From NCBI GenBank assembly GCA_944386545.1, contig CALXBK010000002.1:1-64000 (forward strand): a stretch of DNA of 64,000 bases. The letters run 5' to 3'. Numbering within the stretch: the stretch's first letter is position 1; each line of letters opens with the position of its first letter. This DNA is from an uncultured Ruminiclostridium sp. GTDB taxonomy: Bacteria; Bacillota; Clostridia; Oscillospirales; Ruminococcaceae. Below the pieces are notes generated by a model. It saw only the letters and a list, made by a program, of their open reading frames with translations, was not told the origin of the DNA and did not search any database. A program made the translations under genes and the position numbers. Of this stretch, positions 15,482-24,197 are shown one piece after another.

Positions 15482-16642
15482 ATGAATAAATTAAAAAGCT
15501 TATCGGCATTTGTACTTTGCATGGCGTTTATACTTTCTTTTACGGTAATTGCGGGTGGCGAGGAAAATAATACGGTTGATACAAAAACCGCTAAGTCGGC
15601 TGTTCTGACTGAATGTACGACAGGGCAGGTCATATTCGAGAGCAACGCGCACGAAAAGCTTCCGATGGCGTCGGTAACCAAGCTTATGTGCCTTCTTATA
15701 TGGGCAGAGGAAATGGAAAAGGGAACATTTGATTTCAACACAGTCGTTACCTGCACGGCGCACGCAAATTCCATGGACGGCTCGGTTATCTGGCTTGAAA
15801 CGGGAGAACAGCTTACGGCGGGAGAGCTTATAAAATCTGTTGTAATAGCCTCGGCAAATGACGCCTGCGTTGCATTGTGCGAGCATATATGCGGAAGTGA
15901 GGAACGCTTTGTTATCCGTATGAACGAAAGGGCAAAACAGCTCGGTATGAGCAACACGAGTTATAAAAACTGCGTCGGATACGACTGCGACAATCATTAT
16001 ACAACAGCCTATGATACGGCTTTACTCTGTGCAAAATTGAGCGAATACGATATTTATAACGAGTTTTTTGCAACACGTCTTGATTATGTACGGCAGGGTG
16101 AAAGGCAAACACAGCTACTTAATACAAATAAAATGGTGAATTATTACGAGGGAATAATAGGCGGAAAGACAGGTACAACCGACAATGCCGGAGCTTGTTT
16201 TGCAGTATGGGCAAGGCGGGGAGATATGAAGCTGTGCGCTGTGGAGCTCGGAAGCCGTGAAAGCGAGGAACGCTTTGAAATCTGCGGAAATCTCCTTGAT
16301 TACGGCTTTAACGGCTTTGAGCTTTTTAAAGCGCAGGCAGATTCTTCAAGGCTTGTTCCCGTTGCGGTAACCGAAGGAATTGATAAGCAGGTTGATGTGC
16401 GTGTAAAGCGGCTTCATACCTGCGTTATTCCGAAGGGTGTTTCGGACAGGGTAGAATATGAATATACCATCAGAGAAACCGCAGAGGCTCCCGTATACTG
16501 CGGACAGCCGCTGGGAAAGGTAATTGCGACGCTTAACGGAGAGGAGATTTTTTCAAGTGATATTGTGGCGGTAAGGTCGGTGGAAAAGCTCAGCTTTTTC
16601 AAAAGCCTGCTTATAATTCTTCAAAAAATATTTTCAATGTAG
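15482..16642 (+). CDS. D-alanyl-D-alanine carboxypeptidase (penicillin-binding protein 5 type)
   Basis: Trims the terminal D-Ala from peptidoglycan stem peptides outside the membrane. The 386-residue protein has a Sec signal peptide, then the serine-peptidase S11 motifs: Ser64-Val-Thr-Lys67 (nucleophile and general base), Ser124-Ala-Asn126, and Lys229-Thr-Gly in GGKTGTTDNAG. A beta-rich C-terminal domain ends in a hydrophobic or amphipathic anchor (FFKSLLIILQKIFSM). I start at the ATG at 15482 because TGAGG is well placed before it and the signal peptide then begins correctly; an upstream in-frame start would disrupt it. It resembles DacF/DacB homologues. Confidence 0.93.
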   Translation: MNKLKSLSAFVLCMAFILSFTVIAGGEENNTVDTKTAKSAVLTECTTGQVIFESNAHEKLPMASVTKLMCLLIWAEEMEKGTFDFNTVVTCTAHANSMDGSVIWLETGEQLTAGELIKSVVIASANDACVALCEHICGSEERFVIRMNERAKQLGMSNTSYKNCVGYDCDNHYTTAYDTALLCAKLSEYDIYNEFFATRLDYVRQGERQTQLLNTNKMVNYYEGIIGGKTGTTDNAGACFAVWARRGDMKLCAVELGSRESEERFEICGNLLDYGFNGFELFKAQADSSRLVPVAVTEGIDKQVDVRVKRLHTCVIPKGVSDRVEYEYTIRETAEAPVYCGQPLGKVIATLNGEEIFSSDIVAVRSVEKLSFFKSLLIILQKIFSM

Positions 16643-16751
16643 CTTTATTGTTTTTGTATAATAAACGTAAAAGCGAGGTCATTAAAGTGTACAAAAATAA
16701 CATCGATTTTTGTTAATTTTAAACAAAAGTGTTAGTTAGCAATAAAACATC

Positions 16752-16780
16752 TTGCAAATTCTTAAAATTTTCGCTATAAT
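16752..16780 (+). promoter_or_regulatory. Promoter of pgi
   Basis: TTGCAA (16752-16757) and a perfect TATAAT (16775-16780), 17-bp spacer, 88 bp before the start codon. Confidence 0.75.
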
Positions 16781-16867
16781 AGAGATGTGAAAAAGCGGCT
16801 GTCCGCAAAATATAAAATACGGGCAGTCAGTGTGTGGAAGAAAAGTATTTGTTGAAGGAGAAAAACA

Positions 16868-18205
16868 ATGTCAGTTAAACTCAATGACAAGTATCTGAGC
16901 GGCGTTGTTAACAGCGACGAGCTCAAGGGTATGGCGCCAATGGTTAAGGCGGCTCATGAAATGATCGAAAACAAGAGCGGTCTGGGCAGTGACTTCTTAG
17001 GCTGGGTTGACCTCCCTGTAAACTATGACAAGGAAGAATTTGCAAGAATTAAAAAGGCGGCTGAAAAGATAAAAAGCGACAGTAAGGTGCTTGTGGTTAT
17101 CGGTATCGGCGGTTCTTACCTCGGCGCAAGAGCTGCTATCGAGCTTCTGAAAAGCACTCTTTACAACTCTCTTGCTAAGGATACCCCTCAGATTTACTTT
17201 GCAGGCAACAGCATCAGTCCTACATATCTCAATGAAATTATCGAAATCGTTAAGGATAAGGATTTTTCCGTAAATATTATATCAAAGTCGGGTACTACAA
17301 CCGAGCCGGCTCTCGCTTTCAGAGTATTCAGAGAGCTTCTTGAAGAAAGATACGGCAAGGAAGGCGCAAAGAGCAGAATTTACGCTACCACCGACAAGGC
17401 AAGAGGTACTCTCAAGGAGCTGTCCGATAAGGAAGGCTATGAAACCTTTGTTATTCCCGATGATGTAGGCGGCCGTTTCTCTGTACTTACCGCTGTGGGA
17501 CTTCTCCCCATTGCCTGTGCAGGCTGCGACATTGATGCTCTTATGAACGGTGCGGCACAAGCTCGCAGTGATTTTGCAGTATGCGATATTGAAAAGAATG
17601 ATTGCTACAAGTATGCGGCACTTCGCAACATACTTTACAATAAGGGCTACAAGTGTGAAATGCTTATAGCTTATGAAAACTCGTTTGTTATGATGTGCGA
17701 GTGGTTCAAGCAGCTTTTCGGCGAGAGCGAAGGCAAGGACGGCAAGGGACTTTTCCCCTCAGCGGCAACCTTCTCAACCGACCTTCATTCCTTAGGTCAG
17801 TTTATTCAGGACGGCTCTAAAATTCTGTTTGAAACCGTTGTAAGCGTTGAAAAGCCTCAGAAGGATTTCTTTGTTAAGGACGATCCCGATAATCTTGACG
17901 GACTTAACTTCCTTTCAAACCAGAATATGTCGGTTGTAAACCGCAAGGCTTTCGAGGGAACTATTCTCGCTCATACCGAAGGCGGCGTACCTAACATGGT
18001 ACTCGAAATCCCCGAAATCGACGAAACACAGCTCGGCTACCTCATTTACTTCTTTGAAAAGGCTTGCGCCGTATCCGGCTACATACTCGGTGTTAATCCC
18101 TTTAACCAGCCCGGCGTGGAAAGCTACAAGAAGAATATGTTTGCGCTTTTGGGCAAGCCCGGTTATGAGGCCGCTAAAGCTGAGCTTGAAGCAAAGCTCC
18201 ACTAA
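16868..18205 (+). CDS. pgi: Glucose-6-phosphate isomerase
   Basis: Interconverts glucose 6-phosphate and fructose 6-phosphate in glycolysis and gluconeogenesis. The 445 residues match the shorter Gram-positive form. Visible motifs are [15 protein letters not shown] (phosphosugar binding), [30 protein letters not shown], and [10 protein letters not shown] with the conserved catalytic region before it. GAAGGAG precedes the ATG, and a dedicated near-consensus promoter suggests strong constitutive expression. After the stop, imperfect arms around 18244-18280 may form its terminator. Confidence 0.97.
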   Translation: MSVKLNDKYLSGVVNSDELKGMAPMVKAAHEMIENKSGLGSDFLGWVDLPVNYDKEEFARIKKAAEKIKSDSKVLVVIGIGGSYLGARAAIELLKSTLYNSLAKDTPQIYFAGNSISPTYLNEIIEIVKDKDFSVNIISKSGTTTEPALAFRVFRELLEERYGKEGAKSRIYATTDKARGTLKELSDKEGYETFVIPDDVGGRFSVLTAVGLLPIACAGCDIDALMNGAAQARSDFAVCDIEKNDCYKYAALRNILYNKGYKCEMLIAYENSFVMMCEWFKQLFGESEGKDGKGLFPSAATFSTDLHSLGQFIQDGSKILFETVVSVEKPQKDFFVKDDPDNLDGLNFLSNQNMSVVNRKAFEGTILAHTEGGVPNMVLEIPEIDETQLGYLIYFFEKACAVSGYILGVNPFNQPGVESYKKNMFALLGKPGYEAAKAELEAKLH

Positions 18206-18323
18206 ATGTTATAAAAACGCTTTGCTTTCCGGGTAACGGATAATAAATCACGGCGTCAGCTATGGCGCAGGATTTTTATTATATCAAACGGCGACTCTGC
18301 CGTAAAATACGGAGGACTATACA

Positions 18324-18728
18324 ATGATTAAACTTATTGCAGGAAAAAAGGGTTCAGGAAAAACAAAGCTGCTCATTAACGCTATCCACGAAGCAGAGCA
18401 GGCAAGCAAGGGCAACGTGGTTGCCGTTCAGCTCGGCTCTTCCCTCAACATAGACATCTATCACAAGGTGCGTCTTATCAACATTGAGGACTACAAGATT
18501 ACAAACTACGACGAAATGGCAGGCTTTGTAGCAGGTATTCTTGCTTCCGACTATGACTGCACAGACATATTCATCGACGGTATACTCAGAATTGCCGGCA
18601 GAGATCTTGAAAAGATCGGCGCAATGTTTGACAAAATTGCCGCAGTAAGCGGTGAAGATACCCACGTTACATTTACAATTTCGGCAGATGTTTCCGATTT
18701 AACCGAAAATATTAAAAAATATCTGTAA
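18324..18728 (+). CDS. Small P-loop NTPase-like protein, 134 aa
   Basis: A Walker A motif GKKGSGKT lies at residues 7-14 and a Walker-B-like strand DIFIDGI near residue 80. The protein is too short for a full AAA or ABC domain and shows no other ATPase motif. The C-terminal DTHVTFTISADVSDL could form the last strand of a RecA-like core. Similar short proteins in Clostridia are often annotated as PilT-related, which is not supported by anything specific here. CGGAGG is 8 nt upstream of the ATG. Confidence 0.75.
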   Translation: MIKLIAGKKGSGKTKLLINAIHEAEQASKGNVVAVQLGSSLNIDIYHKVRLINIEDYKITNYDEMAGFVAGILASDYDCTDIFIDGILRIAGRDLEKIGAMFDKIAAVSGEDTHVTFTISADVSDLTENIKKYL

Positions 18729-18735
18729 TTAGGTG

Positions 18736-18764
18736 TTGACAAATTAACCGAATTGTAGTATAAT
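18736..18764 (+). promoter_or_regulatory. Consensus promoter of rpmF
   Basis: TTGACA (18736-18741) and TATAAT (18759-18764) with a 17-bp spacer: both hexamers match the consensus perfectly. Confidence 0.9.
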
Positions 18765-18838
18765 ATTTTTCGTGTTGAACGGAGCTATGCGTATTTTGGC
18801 TTTATTTAGTGAGATTGACATCAGAAGGGGGTGCTAAA

Positions 18839-19024
18839 ATGGCAGTTCCAAAGAGAAAAGTATCCAAGGCAAGAAGAGATAAAAGACGTTCACAGGTATG
18901 GAAGCTATCTGCACCTGCATTCTCTCGTTGCCCTCAGTGCGGAGAGATGAAGCTCCCTCACAAAGTTTGCGGAGCTTGCGGCTATTACAAGGGCAGAGAG
19001 GTTATAGCTCATAAGGAAGCGTAA
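18839..19024 (+). CDS. rpmF: Ribosomal protein bL32
   Basis: A 61-residue protein of the large ribosomal subunit. It begins [17 protein letters not shown], typical of bL32, and carries a zinc-binding form of the C-terminal part with two Cys pairs (CPQC and CGAC). I use the ATG at 18839 behind GGGGGTG because bL32 proteins begin this way. It has its own consensus promoter and terminator; the DUF177 (yceD) gene that often precedes rpmF in Firmicutes is not here. Confidence 0.97.
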   Translation: MAVPKRKVSKARRDKRRSQVWKLSAPAFSRCPQCGEMKLPHKVCGACGYYKGREVIAHKEA

Positions 19025-19104
19025 TTTAAAAAGCCTTTGACGCCGTGCAAAGCGTCGGTATTTATACTGTATGCTTTGTGTGCACAAAAAACGGTTATTT
19101 TAGG

Positions 19105-19155
19105 GGCGGCGGCAACGTACTTATGTACGCTGTGCCGCCTTTGATTTTGTTTTTA
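19105..19155 (+). terminator. Terminator after rpmF
   Basis: Long stem with outer GGCGGC / GCCGCC and inner CGTAC / GTACG around TTAT, followed by TTTGATTTTGTTTTT. A second small hairpin (GGCAAG / CTTGCC) lies at 19156-19175. Confidence 0.8.
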
Positions 19156-19206
19156 GGCAAGTCTTTTGGCTTGCCGAATTTAATATAAAAAGAATATACA
19201 GCTATA

Positions 19207-19235
19207 TTGACGGTTTATATACTTAAGTGTATAAT
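19207..19235 (+). promoter_or_regulatory. Promoter of the DUF512-der-plsY-gpsA operon
   Basis: TTGACG (19207-19212) and TATAAT (19230-19235), 17-bp spacer. Confidence 0.75.
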
Positions 19236-19295
19236 GTAAGCAGTAGATATATTAAACGGTTTACACTTTTTGCATAATAAAGAAAGGTAAAAAGG

Positions 19296-20600
19296 ATGTC
19301 GGTTAAAATAATCGGAGTCGATAAAAGCTCGCCCGCGTATAAAGCGGGAATTAAAGCGGGGGATTACCTCGTTTCGATTAACAACAATTTAATACACGAT
19401 GTCCTTGACTATCGGTTTTACGCTTCGGACGAGGTGCTTGAAATACAGCTTTCCGACAGAACGGTAAAGCTCAAAAAGAACGAGTACGAGGATCTCGGTC
19501 TGAATTTTGAAACCTATCTTATGGACTGTAAGCAGTGCTGTAAGAACAATTGCATTTTCTGCTTTATAAATCAGATGCCCAAAGGCATGAGAAGCACGCT
19601 TTATTTTAAGGATGACGATGCTCGGCTCAGCTTTTTACAGGGCAACTATATCACCATGACAAATCTTAAGGACGAGGATGTCGACAGAATAATTAAGATG
19701 AAGCTCCCGATGAACATTTCCGTTCACACAACAAATCCTGAGCTGAGAGTAAAGATGACAAGCAATCCCGGTGCCGGCAAATGCCTTGATTATCTTTATA
19801 AGATGGCGGCGGCGGGTATCGAGCTTAATACTCAGATTGTGCTTTGTCCGGGTATAAATGACGGCGAGGAACTAAGGCGCACCCTTACCGATTTATGTAT
19901 GCTGTATCCTGCGGTAAAAAGCGTTGCCTGCGTTCCCGTGGGACTGACAAAGTACCGTGAGGGCTTGCCGCGGCTCAAGCTTTTCGATGAAAAAGGCGCG
20001 GCTGAGGTAATCGACCTTATCGAAAGCTTCGGCAGTATGATGTTTGAAAAATACGGCGACAGGGTAGCGTATGCGTCGGACGAATTTTATCTGCTTGCAA
20101 AACGTCAAATGCCGGATTACGATTTTTACGGTGATTTTGACCAGTACGAAAACGGCGTCGGAATGTGTGCAAGCCTGAGTAAGGAATTTATCGACGCCCT
20201 TGCCGATAAAAGAGAATACGGCGAAACGGACAGTAAAACCAGAAATGTGAGCATTGCCACAGGAGTATTGGCAGCGCCGTTGCTTCAGACACTGTCAAAG
20301 CTTCTTAAATCCGAATTTCCCAATACCGAGGTTACGGTATATACGATAAAAAACGAGTTTTTCGGTGAAACTATAACCGTTGCGGGACTTCTTACCGCAG
20401 GCGATATTGCAAAACAGCTTGCCGACTTTAAAGGTAAGCTCGGAAGCAGGCTTTTGATTACCGAATGTATGCTCAAAAGCGACAGCGATTTATTTTTAGA
20501 CGATAAAACAATAAGCGATTTGGAGCAGTCGCTCGGCGTCACGGTTGTACCTGTGCCAAACGATGGATTTGCGCTCCTTGACGCTGTTTTAGAGGAATGA
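19296..20600 (+). CDS. PDZ and radical SAM-like DUF512 protein
   Basis: A 434-residue protein of the DUF512 family. An N-terminal PDZ-like part (SSPAYKAGIKAGDYLVSIN) is followed by a Cys cluster, CCKNNCIFCF near residue 82, in the CxxxCxxC arrangement of radical SAM iron-sulfur enzymes. The C-terminal part (EVTVYTIKNEFFGETITVAGLLT) is the DUF512 domain. The reaction is unknown. It is regularly found beside der in Clostridia, as here, which suggests a housekeeping role, perhaps in ribosome or RNA maturation (inference). AGAAAGG lies before the ATG. Confidence 0.85.
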   Translation: MSVKIIGVDKSSPAYKAGIKAGDYLVSINNNLIHDVLDYRFYASDEVLEIQLSDRTVKLKKNEYEDLGLNFETYLMDCKQCCKNNCIFCFINQMPKGMRSTLYFKDDDARLSFLQGNYITMTNLKDEDVDRIIKMKLPMNISVHTTNPELRVKMTSNPGAGKCLDYLYKMAAAGIELNTQIVLCPGINDGEELRRTLTDLCMLYPAVKSVACVPVGLTKYREGLPRLKLFDEKGAAEVIDLIESFGSMMFEKYGDRVAYASDEFYLLAKRQMPDYDFYGDFDQYENGVGMCASLSKEFIDALADKREYGETDSKTRNVSIATGVLAAPLLQTLSKLLKSEFPNTEVTVYTIKNEFFGETITVAGLLTAGDIAKQLADFKGKLGSRLLITECMLKSDSDLFLDDKTISDLEQSLGVTVVPVPNDGFALLDAVLEE

Positions 20601-20627
20601 CGGAAAGAACAGAAAGGATGATAAAGT

Positions 20628-21947
20628 ATGAGGGGAACCGTTGCAATAGTAGGCAGACCTAATGTGGGCAAATCCACGCTGTTCAACAGAATAGTCGGTA
20701 AAAGAATGTCCATAGTAGACGATACTCCGGGTGTAACGAGAGACAGAATATACTCAAAGGCTGAATGGCTCGGCAAGGAATTTATGCTTATAGATACCGG
20801 CGGCATTGAGCCTGACAGCAAGGATATTATCCTATCCCAGATGAGAATGCAGGCAAAGCTCGCAATAGAAAAGGCGGACGTAATCGTGCTTGTTACCGAT
20901 GTTACCTCCGGTGTTACCGCAAATGACTCCGATGTTGCGGCAATGCTCCTTAAAAGCGGAAAGCCCGTTGTACTGTGCGTAAATAAATGCGACGGTATAG
21001 GCGATTTACCGCCCGATTTTTACGAGTTTTACAACCTCGGCTTAGGCGAGCCTATTGCTGTTTCTTCCGTACACGGACACGGCACGGGCGATCTGCTTGA
21101 CGCCGTGTTTGAAAAAATGCCCGAAGAAGGCGGGCAGGAAAATTATTCCGAGGACGCAATCAAGGTTGCCGTTATAGGAAAGCCCAACGCAGGAAAATCC
21201 TCCCTTATCAACAAAATTGCGGGCGAGGAGCGAATGATAGTCTCCAATATTGCCGGTACAACCCGTGACGCAGTTGACACGCTTATACAAAAAGACGGTC
21301 AGGAGTATGTCTTTATAGATACCGCAGGACTTCGCAGAAAGTCAAAGGTAAACGAGCAGATTGAAAAGTACAGCGTTTTAAGGGCGTATATGGCGGTGGA
21401 CAGGGCTGATGTGTGCGTTATTATGATTGACGCTACCGAGGGCTACACCGAGCAGGACAGCAAGGTTGCAGGCTATGCCCACGAGCAGGGAAAGGCAAGC
21501 GTTATTGCGGTCAATAAGTGGGACGCCGTTGAAAAGGACGGCAAGACCATGCAGGAATTTCTCAAAAAGCTTGAGGCGGACTTTTCCTTTATGTCCTATG
21601 CTCCCTTTGTATTTATTTCGGCACTGACGGGACAGAGAATAGACAAGCTGTTCGAGCAGATAAAGTACACCTATTCCCAGACGGTAAGAAGAATATCCAC
21701 GGGTACGCTCAACGATATGTTGGCTTATGCGACGGCAAGAGTTCAGCCTCCGTCGGATAAGGGCAAGAGGCTTAAGCTGTACTACATGACGCAAGCCTCT
21801 GCAAAGCCGCCGACATTCGTAATATTCTGCAATGATAAGGAGCTTTTCCATTACTCCTATCAAAGATATATAGAAAATCAGATAAGAGAAACCTTCGGAC
21901 TTGACGGTACTCCCATAAGAATAGTTATCCGTGAGAGAGGAGAATAA
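20628..21947 (+). CDS. der: Ribosome biogenesis GTPase Der (EngA)
   Basis: Essential GTPase for 50S subunit assembly. The 439-residue protein has two tandem GTPase domains: GRPNVGKS near residue 8 with DTPGVTRDR and NKCD, and GKPNAGKS near residue 184 with DTAGLRRKS and NKWD. A KH-like C-terminal domain ends KPPTFVIFCNDKELFHYSYQRYI. Length and order are standard. It sits 27 nt after the DUF512 gene and 9 nt before plsY. Confidence 0.97.
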   Translation: MRGTVAIVGRPNVGKSTLFNRIVGKRMSIVDDTPGVTRDRIYSKAEWLGKEFMLIDTGGIEPDSKDIILSQMRMQAKLAIEKADVIVLVTDVTSGVTANDSDVAAMLLKSGKPVVLCVNKCDGIGDLPPDFYEFYNLGLGEPIAVSSVHGHGTGDLLDAVFEKMPEEGGQENYSEDAIKVAVIGKPNAGKSSLINKIAGEERMIVSNIAGTTRDAVDTLIQKDGQEYVFIDTAGLRRKSKVNEQIEKYSVLRAYMAVDRADVCVIMIDATEGYTEQDSKVAGYAHEQGKASVIAVNKWDAVEKDGKTMQEFLKKLEADFSFMSYAPFVFISALTGQRIDKLFEQIKYTYSQTVRRISTGTLNDMLAYATARVQPPSDKGKRLKLYYMTQASAKPPTFVIFCNDKELFHYSYQRYIENQIRETFGLDGTPIRIVIRERGE

Positions 21948-21956
21948 CAGGTTTTA

Positions 21957-22613
21957 ATGATATATTTGTGCTTTGCTTTGATGCTGATAGTGCCGTATCT
22001 TCTGTGCGGAATTAACAGCGCAATTATAGTTACCAAAATAAAGTGCGGCAAGGATATACGCACCCTCGGAAGTGGTAACGCGGGACTTACAAATACCTTA
22101 AGAACACAAGGAAAGCTTGCAGCGCTGTTTGTACTGCTCGGCGACGTGCTTAAAGGTGTTATTTCAATCTTTATTGTGAGATTTGCGTTTTTGTGGCTTG
22201 CGGGAATTGATACCACCGTGCTTGAAAACAGCATGAGCTACGTCGGCTTTGTTTCTGCCGTTGCCGCAATACTCGGTCATGTATTCCCCGTATTTTACGG
22301 CTTTAAGGGCGGAAAGGGAATACTCGTTTCGGTATCCGTGCTGATGGCTGTTGAGTGGATGCCTGCCTGCTTATTGCTCGGAATTTTCATAATCGTTGTG
22401 GCAATAACAAGATATGTTTCGCTCGGCTCTTGCATTGCGGCGGTTTTATATCCGTTTACCGTGCTTATTTACGGACTTATCATTTCAGACCCCTGCGTTT
22501 ACATCAATATGATACTTGCCGCAATGATAGGAGCATTGATTATTTTCATGCACAGAGGCAATATTGTACGTCTTAAAAATCACACAGAGAAAAAACTCGG
22601 TCAAAAGGCTTAA
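21957..22613 (+). CDS. plsY: Glycerol-3-phosphate acyltransferase PlsY
   Basis: Membrane enzyme transferring acyl groups from acyl-phosphate to glycerol 3-phosphate, the first step of phospholipid synthesis. The 218-residue protein has multiple hydrophobic segments and the three PlsY signatures: LGSGNAGLTNTLRT (motif 1), GFKGGKGILVSVSVLM (motif 2), and a motif-3-like stretch near HRGNIVRL at the C-terminus. It is located between der and gpsA; GpsA makes its substrate, so the two genes form a functional pair. Confidence 0.93.
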   Translation: MIYLCFALMLIVPYLLCGINSAIIVTKIKCGKDIRTLGSGNAGLTNTLRTQGKLAALFVLLGDVLKGVISIFIVRFAFLWLAGIDTTVLENSMSYVGFVSAVAAILGHVFPVFYGFKGGKGILVSVSVLMAVEWMPACLLLGIFIIVVAITRYVSLGSCIAAVLYPFTVLIYGLIISDPCVYINMILAAMIGALIIFMHRGNIVRLKNHTEKKLGQKA

Positions 22614-22635
22614 AGCCGCCGAGGGGAGGTATAAC

Positions 22636-23628
22636 ATGGCAAAAATTACGATTTTGGGCTGCGGCTTCGGCACAGCGCTTGCAATAATGTGGGATAAATA
22701 CGGTCACAAGGTAACCGCATGGTCAAAGTATCAGGAGGAAATTGACGCAATTTTAACTGACGGTGAGCATAAAAGGCTTCTCCCCGGTGTAATTGTTTCT
22801 CCGACAATTCAGTTTACCGTCAATCCCGAATGTGTATCAGACGCTGAAATACTTGTTTTTGCAATTCCCTCAAAGTTTGTCCGTGAAGCGGCTCAGAGGG
22901 TAAAGCCCTATGTAAAAAAGGATACAATTGTGCTTAACGTCGGCAAGGGCTTTGAGGAAAGCACCGAGAAAAGGCTTTCCGAGGTAATTTCCGAGGAGCT
23001 TCCCGACAACAAGGTCGGTATTCTTACAGGTCCGTGCCATGCCGAGGAAATAGCGAGGGGAGTTCCTACAACCGTTTGCTGTGCCTCAGACTATGAGGGC
23101 GTTGACGCTTACCTTCAGGAAACATTACAAAATTCCCGTTTCAGAATTTACCGTAACAGCGACCTTATCGGCTGTGAGCTGGGCGGCGTGCTTAAAAACC
23201 CGATAGCTCTCTGCTGCGGCATTGTCGAGGGCATGGGGCTGGGCGACAACACCATAGCCGCCCTGATGACAAGAGGACTTGCGGAAATAACACGTCTCGG
23301 AGTTGCGCTCGGCGGCAAGAGAGAAACCTTTAACGGTCTTACCGGCGTCGGCGACCTTATTGTTACCTGCACCTCCTCACATTCAAGAAATCACCGTGCG
23401 GGACTGCTTATAGGGCAGGGAATACCCGCCGAGGAAGCGGTACAGAGAGTAGGAACGGTTGAGGGCTATCAGACCGCTAAAATTGCGCTCAATATAGCGC
23501 GCAGGCTAAATGTCAGTGTTCCGATTACCGAACAGCTCTGCGAGGTTTGCTATAACGGTGAAAATCCCCTTAAGGCGCTTGAAATCCTTATGGGCAGACC
23601 GAGTAAGGCAGAGGAAGAAATATATTGA
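22636..23628 (+). CDS. gpsA: Glycerol-3-phosphate dehydrogenase [NAD(P)+]
   Basis: Reduces dihydroxyacetone phosphate to glycerol 3-phosphate for lipid synthesis. The start is the ATG at 22636 behind GGGGAGG, giving 330 residues. NAD binding is by LGCGFGTALA, shorter than the usual GxGSWGTALA: one residue and the typical Trp are missing. The catalytic part is intact, with GPCHAEEIARGVPT, LKNPIALCCGIVEGMGLGDN (catalytic Lys), TRGLAEITRLG and GLTGVGDLIVTC. The operon ends here at a strong bidirectional terminator. Confidence 0.95.
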   Translation: MAKITILGCGFGTALAIMWDKYGHKVTAWSKYQEEIDAILTDGEHKRLLPGVIVSPTIQFTVNPECVSDAEILVFAIPSKFVREAAQRVKPYVKKDTIVLNVGKGFEESTEKRLSEVISEELPDNKVGILTGPCHAEEIARGVPTTVCCASDYEGVDAYLQETLQNSRFRIYRNSDLIGCELGGVLKNPIALCCGIVEGMGLGDNTIAALMTRGLAEITRLGVALGGKRETFNGLTGVGDLIVTCTSSHSRNHRAGLLIGQGIPAEEAVQRVGTVEGYQTAKIALNIARRLNVSVPITEQLCEVCYNGENPLKALEILMGRPSKAEEEIY

Positions 23629-23630
23629 AT

Positions 23631-23674
23631 AACAACAGCCGAAAGTGATTTTACTCGCTTTCGGCTGTTGTTTT
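23631..23674. terminator. Bidirectional terminator between gpsA and cyclophilin gene
   Basis: 15-bp perfect arms AACAACAGCCGAAAG (23631-23645) and CTTTCGGCTGTTGTT (23658-23672), continuing into T residues on the plus strand. Confidence 0.9.
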
Positions 23675-23684
23675 AACGGTTTAA

Positions 23685-24155
23685 TTATTCAATCGTAACT
23701 TTTTTCATAACCTGCGGTTTAACAGGCTTGTCGTTCCAGTCAACCTCGGTTGAAGCAATTTCGTCTACTGCGTCCATACCCTCAATTACCTTTCCGAATG
23801 CCGCATAGCTTCCGTCAAGGTGAGGTGCATCCTTGTGCATGATAAAGAACTGTGAGCTTGCACTGTCGGGCATCATGGAGCGAGCCATTGAAATAACTCC
23901 TCTTGTGTGCTTGAGGTCGTTTTTAACGCCGTTCTGGGCAAATTCGCCCTTGATGTTCGTGCCTGAGCCGCCCATTCCCGTGCCCTCGGGATCGCCGCCC
24001 TGAATCATAAAGCCGCTGATTACACGGTGGAAGATAAGACCGTCATAAAAGCCCTGCTTTACAAGCTCCTCAAAGTTTTTGCAGGTGATGGGAGCAATTT
24101 CGGGATAAAGCTCAAGCTTTATCTTTTTACCGTTTTCCATTTCGATAACTACCAT
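23685..24155 (-). CDS. Cyclophilin-type peptidyl-prolyl cis-trans isomerase
   Basis: A 156-residue cytoplasmic cyclophilin without a signal peptide. Visible signatures are YDGLIFHRVISGFMIQGGDP (with the catalytic Arg), GTGMGGSGTNIKGEF, RGVISMARS, SASSQFFIMHKDAPHLDG and YAAFGKVIEGMDAVDEI. The length is typical for minimal bacterial members. AGAAAGG precedes the ATG. It catalyses proline isomerisation in protein folding; no specific client is indicated. Confidence 0.95.
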   Translation of the reverse strand: MVVIEMENGKKIKLELYPEIAPITCKNFEELVKQGFYDGLIFHRVISGFMIQGGDPEGTGMGGSGTNIKGEFAQNGVKNDLKHTRGVISMARSMMPDSASSQFFIMHKDAPHLDGSYAAFGKVIEGMDAVDEIASTEVDWNDKPVKPQVMKKVTIE

Positions 24156-24197
24156 TTTCGTTTTCCTTTCTGATTTAAGAGGTTTTATACCTCAGAT

